Positions 25,808 to 33,924 of a stretch of 64,000 bases of DNA are shown piece by piece (the first letter of the stretch is position 1; each line of letters opens with the position of its first letter). This DNA is from Pseudoclavibacter sp. AY1H1 (lineage in GTDB: Bacteria; Actinomycetota; Actinomycetes; Actinomycetales; Microbacteriaceae). Made by a program: the position numbers and the translations under genes. The notes under the pieces are model-generated. The model saw only the letters and a program-made list of their open reading frames with translations, was not told the DNA's origin and did not search any database. Location: the NCBI RefSeq assembly GCF_002931055.1, contig NZ_PSXX01000016.1, positions 29,714 through 93,713 of the forward strand. Direction: 5' to 3'.

Positions 25808-25860
25808 CTCACTTCACTTCCGTAACGCGCGGATCATCTGTCACCTTGGAGCTGCAACAC

Positions 25861-26073
25861 ATGGCAAACGACCTGTCTGATGTGCGGTTCCTGACCGTTG
25901 CCGAGGTGGCAGAACTCATGCGGGTCTCGAAGATGACGGTGTACCGACTCGTGCACTCCGGTGAACTTCCCGCGGTGCGCTTCGGCCGCTCGTTCCGGGT
26001 GCCGGAGTCGGCGGTCTCCGAGGCCATCAAGCAGTCCGGCCGCGGAGATGAGCTCGACCAGCACACTGCCTGA
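25861..26073 (+). CDS. BldC-like MerR/excisionase-type DNA-binding protein
   Basis: A 70-residue protein made of one winged helix-turn-helix: FLTVAEVAELMRVSKMTVYR followed by LVHSGELPAVRFGRSFRVPES. This matches the small MerR-like BldC family of actinobacteria, which bind cooperatively to direct repeats. TTGGAG lies 9 bases before the ATG. It is followed closely by the bS22 gene, an arrangement seen in many actinomycetes. Confidence 0.85.
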   Translation: MANDLSDVRFLTVAEVAELMRVSKMTVYRLVHSGELPAVRFGRSFRVPESAVSEAIKQSGRGDELDQHTA

Positions 26074-26179
26074 GTTCCGCTGGACACAGGGTTACCGGCA
26101 GGTGACGTGTAAGCTGACGCGAGCGATGCCGCAGCCCACCGCTGCGCACACCTCGTACTTGTAGATAAAGGATGTTCCT

Positions 26180-26278
26180 ATGGGTTCAGTAGTCAAGAAG
26201 CGCCGCAAGCGCATGGCGAAGAAGAAGCACCGCAAGCTGCTTCGCAAGACTCGCCACCAGCGTCGCAACAAGAAGTAG
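26180..26278 (+). CDS. Ribosomal protein bS22 (AURKAIP1/COX24 family)
   Basis: A 32-residue, extremely basic peptide starting [20 protein letters not shown] and ending RRNKK. It matches the small actinobacterial 30S protein bS22 first seen in mycobacterial ribosome structures. AAAGGA stands 7 bases upstream of the ATG. It has its own probable -10 (TAAGCT, 26110-26115) after the BldC-like gene. Codon use is biased to AAG and CGC, as in highly expressed genes. Confidence 0.93.
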   Translation: MGSVVKKRRKRMAKKKHRKLLRKTRHQRRNKK

Positions 26279-26286
26279 TCGCGACG

Positions 26287-26362
26287 ACGCAGAGCGCCGG
26301 GCCCTCGGGTCAGGCGTTTTCTGCGTTAAGGCGCCGCATCGCCGGTCGAGTGCTCGACCGGC
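26287..26362 (+). terminator. Hairpins downstream of bS22
   Basis: A two-part stem (ACGCAG/CTGCGT outer, CGCC/GGCG inner, 26287-26326) with TTTT in its 3' arm lies just after the bS22 stop. A second hairpin, 8-10 bp of GCCGGTCG/CGACCGGC (26341-26362), follows. Together they probably terminate the bS22 transcript. Confidence 0.45.
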
Positions 26363-26413
26363 GGTGACCTGCGCGCCTGCCGTCTCGGGGCACTCGTCTG
26401 CGAGACTCGAGGC

Positions 26414-26677
26414 ATGACGGATGCGCGCGTTCCGAAGGTCACCTTCCTGGGCAAGCCGGGCTGTCACCTGTGCGAGCAGGCTGAGCCGGTGGTGCGGGAG
26501 GTGGCGGCTCGTCACGGCGCCGCGCTGTCGGTGCTCAGCATCCTCGACGATGAGGCCCTGCAGCGGCAGTACGGCGAGCTCATCCCGGTCGTCCTCGTCG
26601 ACGGGGTGCAGCACTCGCAGTGGTTCGTGGAGGCCCAGCGGCTGGATGTCGCGCTCGCGGCTGCGTCCCGCACGTAG
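26414..26677 (+). CDS. Glutaredoxin-like thiol-disulfide protein
   Basis: An 87-residue protein with a thioredoxin fold of the glutaredoxin-like/DUF836 type. The redox motif is CHLC (C17 and C20) in TFLGKPGCHLCEQA, and the cis-Pro region is LIPVVLVDG. The substrate is unknown. It is a single gene between bS22 and the convergent end of the secretion-locus minus arm. Confidence 0.85.
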   Translation: MTDARVPKVTFLGKPGCHLCEQAEPVVREVAARHGAALSVLSILDDEALQRQYGELIPVVLVDGVQHSQWFVEAQRLDVALAAASRT

Positions 26678-26702
26678 GAGCTGCCGGTCGCTGCCAGGGG
26701 AC

Positions 26703-27680
26703 TCAGCAAGCGCCGGCGGTCTCGGTGCTCACCCGGCAGCGGACGTCGCCGAGCCGCAGCTGCGCGCCGTCGGGGACGCGGTAGACGACGCCCGGCTCGA
26801 ACGTCGAGGTGCGTCTCCCGCTGAGGTGCACGCCGTGTGTCGAGTGGTAGTCGGTGACGAGGATGCGGCCCGCGTGGTCGACGTCGACGAGCGCGTGAGT
26901 GCGGGAGACCGTGCTGTCTCGGCTGTCGACGCGAACCGGGATGCGGCCGTCGACGGGCGACGGGTTGCGGCCCAGCGCCGCGCTGCCCGAGAGGACCGCG
27001 CGTGAGCTGTCGTCGAACTCGATGACGAGGGCTCGGGGCGACGGCAGCGGTCGCGCAGACGCGCGACCCGCCCCCTGCTGCCTGGATCTCTCTCGGGATC
27101 TTCGGGAGAGCGTGGGCGATGGTGCGAGCGGCTGTGGCTGTGGCTGTGGCAGCGGCGCTTCTCGACGGAGCTCGCGTCTGCCGGTCCGTCGACGCTCGCC
27201 CGCACCGTCCTCCGCGGGAACCGCCCTCGCTGCTCTGGTCGAAGTCTCGGCGCTGCGACTCAGCGGTTCCAGGGCACCGCACTCCTGGCACCGCGTCTCG
27301 GCGGCGCTCGAGGTGCAGCCGCACGCGCGACACGTGCCGGTCACCACCACCGGCGCTGGCAGGTCCGGCTCGGTGCGGCCTGGCCCGTCCTCGGCGTCTC
27401 CGGGCTCAGCGGCGCCAGACGGATGCACCACCAGCGCGCGCATCCGGTCGCGCTCGTGCAGCTCGAGTCGGACGGGGCGTGCGATCGTCTGCGCGATGCG
27501 CGTGCACCGCGCGACGATGTCGGCGCGTGCCGCTTCGCGATCCGACGCGGAGATCCGGTGCACCACGGAGTTCCAGGACAGCTCCCCCTGGCCCTCGACT
27601 CCGAGCCGCGCGGTGATCCGCGGCCAGCGGGGCACCGCCATGCCGGGCTCCGCTGGGTCGGACCGTCGCCTCCTCGCCAT
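26703..27680 (-). CDS. FHA domain protein with zinc ribbon, secretion locus
   Basis: A 325-residue soluble protein, last gene of the minus arm. The N-terminal ~90 residues are unassigned. A zinc ribbon of CxxC-10-CxxC form (C117, C120, C131, C134) follows, then a Pro/Arg-rich disordered linker (about 140-215), then a C-terminal FHA domain (about 228-316) with LGRNPS, VSRTHALVDV and DYHSTHGVHL, the phosphothreonine-binding layout. Its ATG overlaps the stop of the peptidoglycan hydrolase gene in TGATG. An FHA domain implies recognition of a Thr-phosphorylated partner, perhaps a secretion ATPase or a kinase outside the window; this is inference. Confidence 0.75.
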   Translation of the reverse strand: MARRRRSDPAEPGMAVPRWPRITARLGVEGQGELSWNSVVHRISASDREAARADIVARCTRIAQTIARPVRLELHERDRMRALVVHPSGAAEPGDAEDGPGRTEPDLPAPVVVTGTCRACGCTSSAAETRCQECGALEPLSRSAETSTRAARAVPAEDGAGERRRTGRRELRREAPLPQPQPQPLAPSPTLSRRSRERSRQQGAGRASARPLPSPRALVIEFDDSSRAVLSGSAALGRNPSPVDGRIPVRVDSRDSTVSRTHALVDVDHAGRILVTDYHSTHGVHLSGRRTSTFEPGVVYRVPDGAQLRLGDVRCRVSTETAGAC

Positions 27681-28867
27681 CAGAAGCTCACCCCGCGGGA
27701 CGCCAGGAACGGCAGGGGATCGACGCGACTGCCGTCGACGACCACCTCGAAGTGGAGGTGGCAGCCGGTCGACTGCCCGCTGGTGCCGGTGATGCCGATC
27801 AGCTGCCCCGCCGCGATCGTGGCTCCGACCCCGACGAGGTAGCCGTCCGCCTCCATGTGCAGGTACTTGGTGATGAGCCCCCCGCCGTGGTCGACGACGA
27901 TCGTCCCGTTGCCGGAGCTGTCCGGTTCGGCCTCGATGACGGTGCCCGACTGCGCGGCCCAGATCTGGCCCCCGCAGCCGCCGGCGGCGAGGTCGATGCC
28001 GTTGTGCATCCGCCACTCGAAGTCGGTCGGATGGAACCTGTTGCCGAACGTGTCGGTGATGCCGCCCAGACCGGGAGCTGCCCAGCCGCCCGGGCTCACC
28101 GCCGTGCGGCTGCCGCCGTCAGGGGTGGCTGCTCCTGCTCCCGCCGCGCCGCATCCATCGCCATCCGAGCCGATCGCGCTGGCACCGGAAGCGAGTGCTC
28201 CGTCGCCGAGGCCCGTGCTGGACCCGCTGATCGTCTCGCTGACTGCGACGGCTGCCTGCCAGTACTTCGAGTAGTGCGCCGGATCGGCGTTGCCCTGCAC
28301 GCGGTGAGCTGCCTCGGAGGGGGTGAGCGCGTCTCGCTCGGTCACCGCGAGCAGTGCTGCGAAGAAGTGGTCCGCGCTGATGCGCGGGTCCATCCTGTCG
28401 GAGTAGCTGCCCCATGCGCCGTTGTCGCGCTGCTGGAACAGGCCACGTGAATCAGGGCCAGCCTCGTCGCCGTGGTCGATGACCAGCAGTGTCGATTCGC
28501 CGATCGCGGTCATGACGCCGATGACCTGATCGCGCGTGCCGAGTCCAGCCGCGCGGCCCGCCAGCAGGATATGGGCCGCATTCGACAGCTGCGCGCCGGC
28601 GAACTCGACCTGATCTGCGCCGATCATGGTGCTCACCTCGAGCGCTGCCGCGGAATTCGGCTCGGCTTCCATGCCCACGCTCGACTTCGCCTCGGGCCCA
28701 GCGTCGGAGAAGACGCCCGGCAACGGGAAGTCGGGCGTCGCGCAGGCGGCCACACCCACGAGCGCGGTGCTCGCGATGGCCGCGACCACGAGCGCGCCGA
28801 GCAGCAGACCTGGAGTGAGCAGGACCGCGATCGCAACGCCCCACCAGAGGCCGTTCCGGGTGCTCAC
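27680..28867 (-). CDS. Bifunctional peptidoglycan hydrolase: lysozyme-like domain plus M23 endopeptidase
   Basis: A 395-residue protein. One membrane segment (about 10-42) anchors it. Residues about 95-210 resemble a VirB1-like lysozyme/transglycosylase domain (NAAHILLAGRAAGLGTRDQV, AIGESTLL with E124 as candidate catalytic Glu, GLFQQRDNGAWG). Residues about 260-395 form an M23 LytM domain: H288 and D292 in HNGID, then HLHFE (H370, H372). Both bonds of the wall could thus be cut, as expected for passage of a secretion channel. It overlaps its upstream neighbour by 4 bases (ATGA). Confidence 0.85.
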   Translation of the reverse strand: MSTRNGLWWGVAIAVLLTPGLLLGALVVAAIASTALVGVAACATPDFPLPGVFSDAGPEAKSSVGMEAEPNSAAALEVSTMIGADQVEFAGAQLSNAAHILLAGRAAGLGTRDQVIGVMTAIGESTLLVIDHGDEAGPDSRGLFQQRDNGAWGSYSDRMDPRISADHFFAALLAVTERDALTPSEAAHRVQGNADPAHYSKYWQAAVAVSETISGSSTGLGDGALASGASAIGSDGDGCGAAGAGAATPDGGSRTAVSPGGWAAPGLGGITDTFGNRFHPTDFEWRMHNGIDLAAGGCGGQIWAAQSGTVIEAEPDSSGNGTIVVDHGGGLITKYLHMEADGYLVGVGATIAAGQLIGITGTSGQSTGCHLHFEVVVDGSRVDPLPFLASRGVSF

Positions 28868-29394
28868 GAGCTCGACTCCTTGGCCGTGATCTCGGCGACG
28901 AGCCAGGGCCCGGAGCTGCCGTCGCGCACGAGCAGCAGGCGGTAGGAACCCGACTCGGTCGGTGCGGTGACGTGAGCCAGGTACCCGCTCGTGTGGCGCT
29001 CGAGGTGAGTCGCGGCGGTCAGGAAGGCTCCGGGGATGGTGGCAGGGTCGACCGAGCTCAGCGCGGCCATCGCCGACGCCGTGAGATGCGGTTCCAGCGC
29101 TTCGAGCCAGGCGCGTCGTTCGGTCTTGCGGCTGAGGTACGCCTCGATGGTGGCAGATGCGACGGCCAGAGCCTCCGCATCCGAGGCCTCGTCGTGCGTC
29201 GGAGACGGCCCAGGGAGGTGCGTGTCGACGTGCTCATCCTGCGGTCCGCGGGCGAGCTGCGTCGGCACCGATGGCGAAGCTGGAGCGGTGGCTGGAGCGT
29301 GCCTCGGTACCTCGGCGGGCGAGCAGCCGCTCACGCCTGCGCTCACACCGAGGGCCATGGCGGCAAGCCCGGCGACAGCGATTCTTCGGCGCAT
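28864..29394 (-). CDS. Secretion-locus lipoprotein
   Basis: A 176-residue protein with a lipoprotein signal peptide: basic start MRRR, hydrophobic core and lipobox VSGC with C24 as lipidation site. A Pro/Thr/Ala-rich spacer follows. The C-terminal ~110 residues (SATIEAYLSRKTERRAWLEA through SGSYRLLLVRDGSSGPWLVA) look like an NTF2/VirB8-type alpha-beta fold, by pattern only. It heads the minus arm and has AAGGGGG as ribosome binding site next to a perfect hairpin. Confidence 0.65.
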   Translation of the reverse strand: MRRRIAVAGLAAMALGVSAGVSGCSPAEVPRHAPATAPASPSVPTQLARGPQDEHVDTHLPGPSPTHDEASDAEALAVASATIEAYLSRKTERRAWLEALEPHLTASAMAALSSVDPATIPGAFLTAATHLERHTSGYLAHVTAPTESGSYRLLLVRDGSSGPWLVAEITAKESSS

Positions 29395-29711
29395 GGAGCA
29401 CCCCCTTCTCGCCGCAGACCGGCTGCGGCGAGGACCAATCTAGGTGGCTCGGGAGGCCCCAGATCGTGGCTGTGGATAACTCCTCGCAGCCCCCTCGACC
29501 GTGCGTAGAGTCCATTCCTGTACCGAGCCGGTGCACACGCCGACGAACCGTCTGAGGTCGTCGACCTGCCGGCTCATGTCCCCGGTGGGCCCACGGCGAG
29601 CTGACTCGAGCGCTCGCGGTTCGACTGCCCGGCGACGGCTCGAGCCCGCCGTGAGCGGAGCTGCCCTTCATCGCGCGTTCCCGCGTTCATCTCGACAGGA
29701 GACCACCGACC
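29395..29711. other. Divergent intergenic region of the secretion locus
   Basis: A 317-base gap between the two arms. It contains a perfect inverted repeat (29408-29432), a possible plus-strand -10 box TAGAGT (29506-29511) without a clear -35, and AGGAG before the pilin gene. No supported gene or known RNA is seen in the ~200-base leader of the plus arm. Confidence 0.5.
29408..29432. repeat. Perfect 10-bp inverted repeat before the minus arm
   Basis: CTCGCCGCAG, five bases, CTGCGGCGAG. On the minus strand it ends directly before the AAGGGGG ribosome binding site of the lipoprotein gene. It could be an operator or an mRNA hairpin controlling translation. Confidence 0.6.
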
Positions 29712-30005
29712 ATGACGATCGCCGCACTCACCGACCTGCTGCTCGACGCATCAGCGCACCTCACGACGCTCCCCGACCCCGACCCCGTGCAGCCTCCAGG
29801 CACCGAGGGGCTCACGACGCTGCTCGGCTGGGTGAAGTGGATCGGTCTCGCCGTGTGCGTCCTGGGCCTCATCGCGGCCGGCACGATGATGGCGATCCAG
29901 TCACGCAGAGGCGAGGGCGGCGAGCACGCGGGGAAGATCGGCATGGCGCTCGGCGGCGTCATCATCATCTCGGCGGCGACCAGCCTCGTCGGCTTCTTCG
30001 TCTGA
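29712..30005 (+). CDS. VirB2/TrbC-like small membrane protein (pilin-like)
   Basis: A 97-residue protein with two membrane helices separated by a short charged loop: WVKWIGLAVCVLGLIAAGTM, then SRRGEGGEHAGK, then IGMALGGVIIISAATSLVGF. This is the size and topology of TrbC/VirB2 pilin-like components of type IV secretion systems. The N-terminal ~38 residues may be a signal or extracellular part. It is the first gene of the plus arm; AGGAG is 12 bases upstream. Confidence 0.7.
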   Translation: MTIAALTDLLLDASAHLTTLPDPDPVQPPGTEGLTTLLGWVKWIGLAVCVLGLIAAGTMMAIQSRRGEGGEHAGKIGMALGGVIIISAATSLVGFFV

Positions 30006-30024
30006 TGCGGGGAGGGCGAGCATC

Positions 30025-30843
30025 ATGCCGAGCGGCGGATCGTTCCAACGGCGGTCAGCGCAGCGCCGGAGGGCTTCCTCCGGGAGCCGGCCAGGGTTCA
30101 TCGTCGCCGCGCTGGGCGTCGCCCTGCTTGTCGTGGCCGGCGTCGTGGTCTCCATCCAGGCCGCCTTCGGTGGCGGCACATCCGGAGGCGAGATGACAGT
30201 GGGCGACGGCCAGCGGGCATCCGCTTCGGCGGGTGCCACGCCTGCGGGTCCCGAGCCCGGGCCCGGTGATGCCGGCGCGGTCGCGGCCGCCTCTCCGAGC
30301 AGCTGCGGGCTGCGCGAACCGGAGCGGACCTCATTGCCTCCCGCTGACAGGCAGCTCCTGATCGCACCGGCGACCAGCTGGCGCGACGTCGACGTCAACC
30401 TGGCACCGAGCTCACCGGAAGCGGGCCCGGCGGCACTGCACGAGGACGGCTTCGGATACTGCTTCCAACGTTCAGCCGAGGGGGCGCTGTTCGCCGCCGC
30501 GAACTTTCTCGTGCAGTCGAACACTCCCGCGCTTCGAGCGCCGCTCCTCGACTACGCACTCGCCGCAGGCCAGCATCGGGAGTCCTTGCTCGCCGATTCG
30601 GGCTCGGGAGGCTCCGGCGTGCGACTCCAGATCGTGGGCTACCGGTTGCTTGCGTTCGACGGTGGCACCGCGCGCGTCGACGTCGCCCAGCGTGTGAGCG
30701 TCGACGGGACGACCAGCTTCATCGCCGCCGTCATCGACCTCGTCTGGGTCGACGGCGACTGGCGCATTCCGAGCGATGAGCCTGCTCCGGTGCGCCTGCA
30801 GTCGCTTGGCGACGTCGGCGGCTACGTGAGATGGAGCGCCTGA
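30025..30843 (+). CDS. VirB8-like membrane protein of the secretion locus
   Basis: A 272-residue protein with a cytoplasmic Arg-rich start, one membrane helix (about 25-48, FIVAALGVALLVVAGVVVSI), a Gly/Ala/Pro linker, and a ~170-residue extracytoplasmic domain ending in IDLVWVDGDWRIPSDEPAPV. The bitopic layout and the NTF2-like ending fit VirB8/TcpC-type proteins that bridge the channel. The assignment relies on layout and neighbours. Its stop overlaps the next ATG (TGATG). Confidence 0.6.
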   Translation: MPSGGSFQRRSAQRRRASSGSRPGFIVAALGVALLVVAGVVVSIQAAFGGGTSGGEMTVGDGQRASASAGATPAGPEPGPGDAGAVAAASPSSCGLREPERTSLPPADRQLLIAPATSWRDVDVNLAPSSPEAGPAALHEDGFGYCFQRSAEGALFAAANFLVQSNTPALRAPLLDYALAAGQHRESLLADSGSGGSGVRLQIVGYRLLAFDGGTARVDVAQRVSVDGTTSFIAAVIDLVWVDGDWRIPSDEPAPVRLQSLGDVGGYVRWSA

Positions 30844-32426
30844 TGGCCGACTGCGGACTCATGGACTTCGAGTGCTACTCCAAGGAGATCGCCTCGACGG
30901 TGTGGACTCGAACACGGGAAGCCCTCCAGAACGACATCAACGAGTGGATGGCCGAGCAGCTCTCGACTCTCGGCACGATGTGGGTCGACGTCCCGACGCC
31001 CGACCTCGGCACGACCGGCGCGCCCTCTGGCACGGCGCCGGCAGCGCCGACGGGCGACATCGAGACCCACCTCGGGACCGTCCTCGGCTACGTGAGCTGG
31101 ATCTCGGGCACCGTCGCGGTCATCGGACTCGTCTTCCTGGCCGTCATGGTGGGGCTGCGCATCCGCTCAGGCGACGGCGTCCCCTTCCACGGACGCTTGT
31201 TCGCGGTGCTCGCTGGCGGGGTGCTCATCGCGGGAGCTTCGTCGCTCGTGTCGGCCCTCATCCCCACGGCCCCAGCGGCGGCGACCAACACTGCGACGTT
31301 CCTGCAGTCGTCGACGTGGTGGCTGGCTGGGGTCTGCGCGATCGTGTCGGTCATGATCGGCGGTGCTCGCATGGCCTGGGAGCAGCGCGCGAGGCCAGGG
31401 CAGGAGCTGCTGAAGAGCCTCCTCACACTGGTGGTCGTCGCCAGCGTCGGCCTCACGATCGTGTGGCTGCTCGTCCGTGCCGGCGATTCGTTCTCGACCT
31501 GGATCATCGACGAGTCGCTCGAATGCGACCTCGACGGAACACCGAACTGCTTCAAGGACAACGTCGGTGTGATGCTCGGCACCTCGATCGCCGGTGTCGC
31601 CGGCGCAGCAGGCGGGACTGCCGGGCCCGCCGCGTTCTCCGGGGTCGTGAACGGCCTCTTCATCGGGGTCATCGTCGGCCTCGTTTCCGTCGTCCAGGTG
31701 CTCCTCATGATCGTGCGAGGGGGGATGCTCGTGATCCTCGCCGGAGTCCTCCCGCTGGCGGCCTCGGCGACGAACACCGAGCTCGGCCGGGGCTGGTTCC
31801 AGCGCTGCCTCGCCTGGCTCACCGCCTTCATCCTCTACAAGCCAGCCGCGGCGATCGTCTACGCCGCCGGATTTCGCATGACCGGGGCGGCCCCGAGCGC
31901 CGAGAGCGGCGCCGTGCTGACCACCTACACGGGGATCGTGATCCTCGTGCTCGCCATCGTCGCGCTCCCCGCGCTCATGCGATTCGTCACTCCCATGGTG
32001 GGCGCGATCGTCTCGAGTGGGGGCGGTGCCGCGATCGCCACCTCGGTCGCGGATCGGGTGCCAGAGGGCGCACGACCGAGGCCGGCCTCAGCACCCCAGG
32101 GGAGCAGCGTCCCGCGCGGCGGAGGGCGTGCCTCGACAGGCGGCGGCCCTGCGTCGCGCGGCTCAGGACCGAGCCCGCGGGCGGTGCCCGCTGCGGCGGG
32201 AACATCTGCGGCATCGCCGGGGAGCACACGCGCAGCCGCGTCGACGGGTACTGCCTCCGGCGGTGCGGCAGCCGCAGCGGGAGCAGGCAAGGCCCTCGCT
32301 GGGCCCTACGTCGCGGCAGCGATCGCAGGCGTTCAACCGTTGAAGAAAGCCGTCCAGTACGGCACTGACGCCGCGATCGCGGTCGCAGAACGGACAACAG
32401 GAGAGGACCCGAGCGGTGGTCGATAG
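30843..32426 (+). CDS. VirB6/TrbL-like polytopic membrane protein
   Basis: A 527-residue protein when started at the coupled ATG 30843 (an ATG 12 bases upstream is also possible). About eight helices lie between residues 80 and 395, including VLGYVSWISGTVAVIGLVFL, WWLAGVCAIVSVMIGGARMA and the conserved FQRCLAWLTAFILYKPAAAIVYAAGF; two Cys lie in an extracellular loop near CDLDGTPNC. The last ~120 residues are a disordered Ala/Gly/Ser/Pro-rich tail. The pattern is typical of the VirB6/TrbL channel subunit of actinobacterial conjugation-like systems. Confidence 0.75.
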   Translation: MADCGLMDFECYSKEIASTVWTRTREALQNDINEWMAEQLSTLGTMWVDVPTPDLGTTGAPSGTAPAAPTGDIETHLGTVLGYVSWISGTVAVIGLVFLAVMVGLRIRSGDGVPFHGRLFAVLAGGVLIAGASSLVSALIPTAPAAATNTATFLQSSTWWLAGVCAIVSVMIGGARMAWEQRARPGQELLKSLLTLVVVASVGLTIVWLLVRAGDSFSTWIIDESLECDLDGTPNCFKDNVGVMLGTSIAGVAGAAGGTAGPAAFSGVVNGLFIGVIVGLVSVVQVLLMIVRGGMLVILAGVLPLAASATNTELGRGWFQRCLAWLTAFILYKPAAAIVYAAGFRMTGAAPSAESGAVLTTYTGIVILVLAIVALPALMRFVTPMVGAIVSSGGGAAIATSVADRVPEGARPRPASAPQGSSVPRGGGRASTGGGPASRGSGPSPRAVPAAAGTSAASPGSTRAAASTGTASGGAAAAAGAGKALAGPYVAAAIAGVQPLKKAVQYGTDAAIAVAERTTGEDPSGGR

Positions 32427-33924
32427 CTCGATGACACGAAAGACGCGAACCTACGGGAACTGGCGGAAGCCGACGTCAGCGGGACTGCTCGGTCTCGGCT
32501 CGGTGGGGACGGCGCTCCTGCTGGGCGGACTGGTGCTCGTCGTCGTGGCCGTCATGATCTCGGGTCTCATCGCTGCGCTCATCGTCGCCTCGGGGATCGG
32601 CGTCGCGCTCCTGATGCTCGTGGTGCGCGACGCGCACGGCAAGAACGCGCTGTCGCGGCTCGGAGCCCACTCAGGCTGGGGCCTCTCGCGGGCGAGGGGC
32701 GAATCCGCGTACCGGTCCGGTCCGGTCGGTCGAGTGCCGTGGGCGACGTTCCAGCTGCCGGGCATTGCAGCGCCGACCAGGCTGAGCGAGCACGTCGACT
32801 CGCACGGCCGGCCATTCGCGCTGCTCCTGACGCCCGCGGTCGGCAGCTACACCGTCGTGTTTGGCACGGACCCGGATGGCGCGGCGCTCGTCGACCAGGA
32901 GCAGATCGACTCCTGGGTCGCCGAGTGGGGCCACTGGCTCTCCAGCCTCGGCGACGAACCGGGCATCGAGGCGGCGTCGGTGACGATCGAGACGGCCCCC
33001 GACTCCGGCTCTCGCCTCAGGCGAGAGGTCGCCATGAACATCGACCCCAACGCGCCAGCCTTCGCGCGGGCGGTGCTGGAGGAGACCGTCGCGGGGTACC
33101 CGGAGGGCTCCTCCACGGTGAAGGCCTTCGTCGCGCTCACCTTCCAGGGGGCCCTCCGAGTCGGTGCCAGAAGGAGGGCGCCGGACGAGATGGCGCGCGA
33201 GCTCGCGGCGCGGCTCCCCGGTCTCAGCGCGGGGCTCCAGGCAACCGGCGCGGGCGCGGCGCAACCGCTCACCGGGCAGGAGCTCTGCGAGATCGTCCGA
33301 GTCGCCTACGACCCGGCAGCCGCGGTGCTGATCGACGAGGCGCACGCCGGAGGGGAGATCCCGGAGCTCAGCTGGAGTGACGTCGGCCCGGCGGCGGCCC
33401 GCGCCAGCTGGGCAGGCTACCGTCACGACTCCGCCTACTCGACGACCTGGGCGATGACCGTCGCACCCAGGGGCAGCGTGCAGTCGAGCGTCCTCGCGCG
33501 GCTCCTCGCGCCCCATCGTGACATCGCGCGCAAGCGGGTGACGCTGCTCTACCGCCCCATCGACGCCGCCAGAGCAGCGGCACTCGTCGAAGCTGACCTC
33601 AGCGCGGCCCAGTTCAGGCAGACCTCCACCTCGAAACCCGCCGCGCGCGACACGCTCGCCGTCCGCGCCGCCGCCGCGACGGCAAGCGAGGAGGCATCCG
33701 GCGCTGGCCTCATCAACTTCGGAGTGCTCGTCACGGCGACAGTGCTCGACGCCGCCCACGAGCTCGACGCACGAGCGGCCGTCGACAACCTCGCCGCGAC
33801 AGCACGCCTCCGCCTGCGCCCCGTCTACGGATCCCAGGACTCGGCCTTCGCCGCGGCGCTCCCGCTCGGCCTGGTCCTCAGCAAGCACCTGCGAGTGCCG
33901 AGCGAACTGAGAGAGAAGCTATGA
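32416..33924 (+). CDS. SCO6880-like type IV secretion accessory protein
   Basis: A 502-residue protein with two closely spaced N-terminal helices (about 23-65) and a long cytoplasmic region of ~430 residues. The start YGNWRKPTSAGLLGLGSVGT and the helical pair resemble the SCO6880 family, which also recalls EccE/PrgI-type components; this family sits next to VirB4-like ATPases in many actinobacteria. The GTG at 32416 has AGGAGAGG upstream and overlaps the previous gene by 11 bases; an ATG at 32431 is the alternative. The precise role is unknown. Confidence 0.7.
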   Translation: MVDSSMTRKTRTYGNWRKPTSAGLLGLGSVGTALLLGGLVLVVVAVMISGLIAALIVASGIGVALLMLVVRDAHGKNALSRLGAHSGWGLSRARGESAYRSGPVGRVPWATFQLPGIAAPTRLSEHVDSHGRPFALLLTPAVGSYTVVFGTDPDGAALVDQEQIDSWVAEWGHWLSSLGDEPGIEAASVTIETAPDSGSRLRREVAMNIDPNAPAFARAVLEETVAGYPEGSSTVKAFVALTFQGALRVGARRRAPDEMARELAARLPGLSAGLQATGAGAAQPLTGQELCEIVRVAYDPAAAVLIDEAHAGGEIPELSWSDVGPAAARASWAGYRHDSAYSTTWAMTVAPRGSVQSSVLARLLAPHRDIARKRVTLLYRPIDAARAAALVEADLSAAQFRQTSTSKPAARDTLAVRAAAATASEEASGAGLINFGVLVTATVLDAAHELDARAAVDNLAATARLRLRPVYGSQDSAFAAALPLGLVLSKHLRVPSELREKL

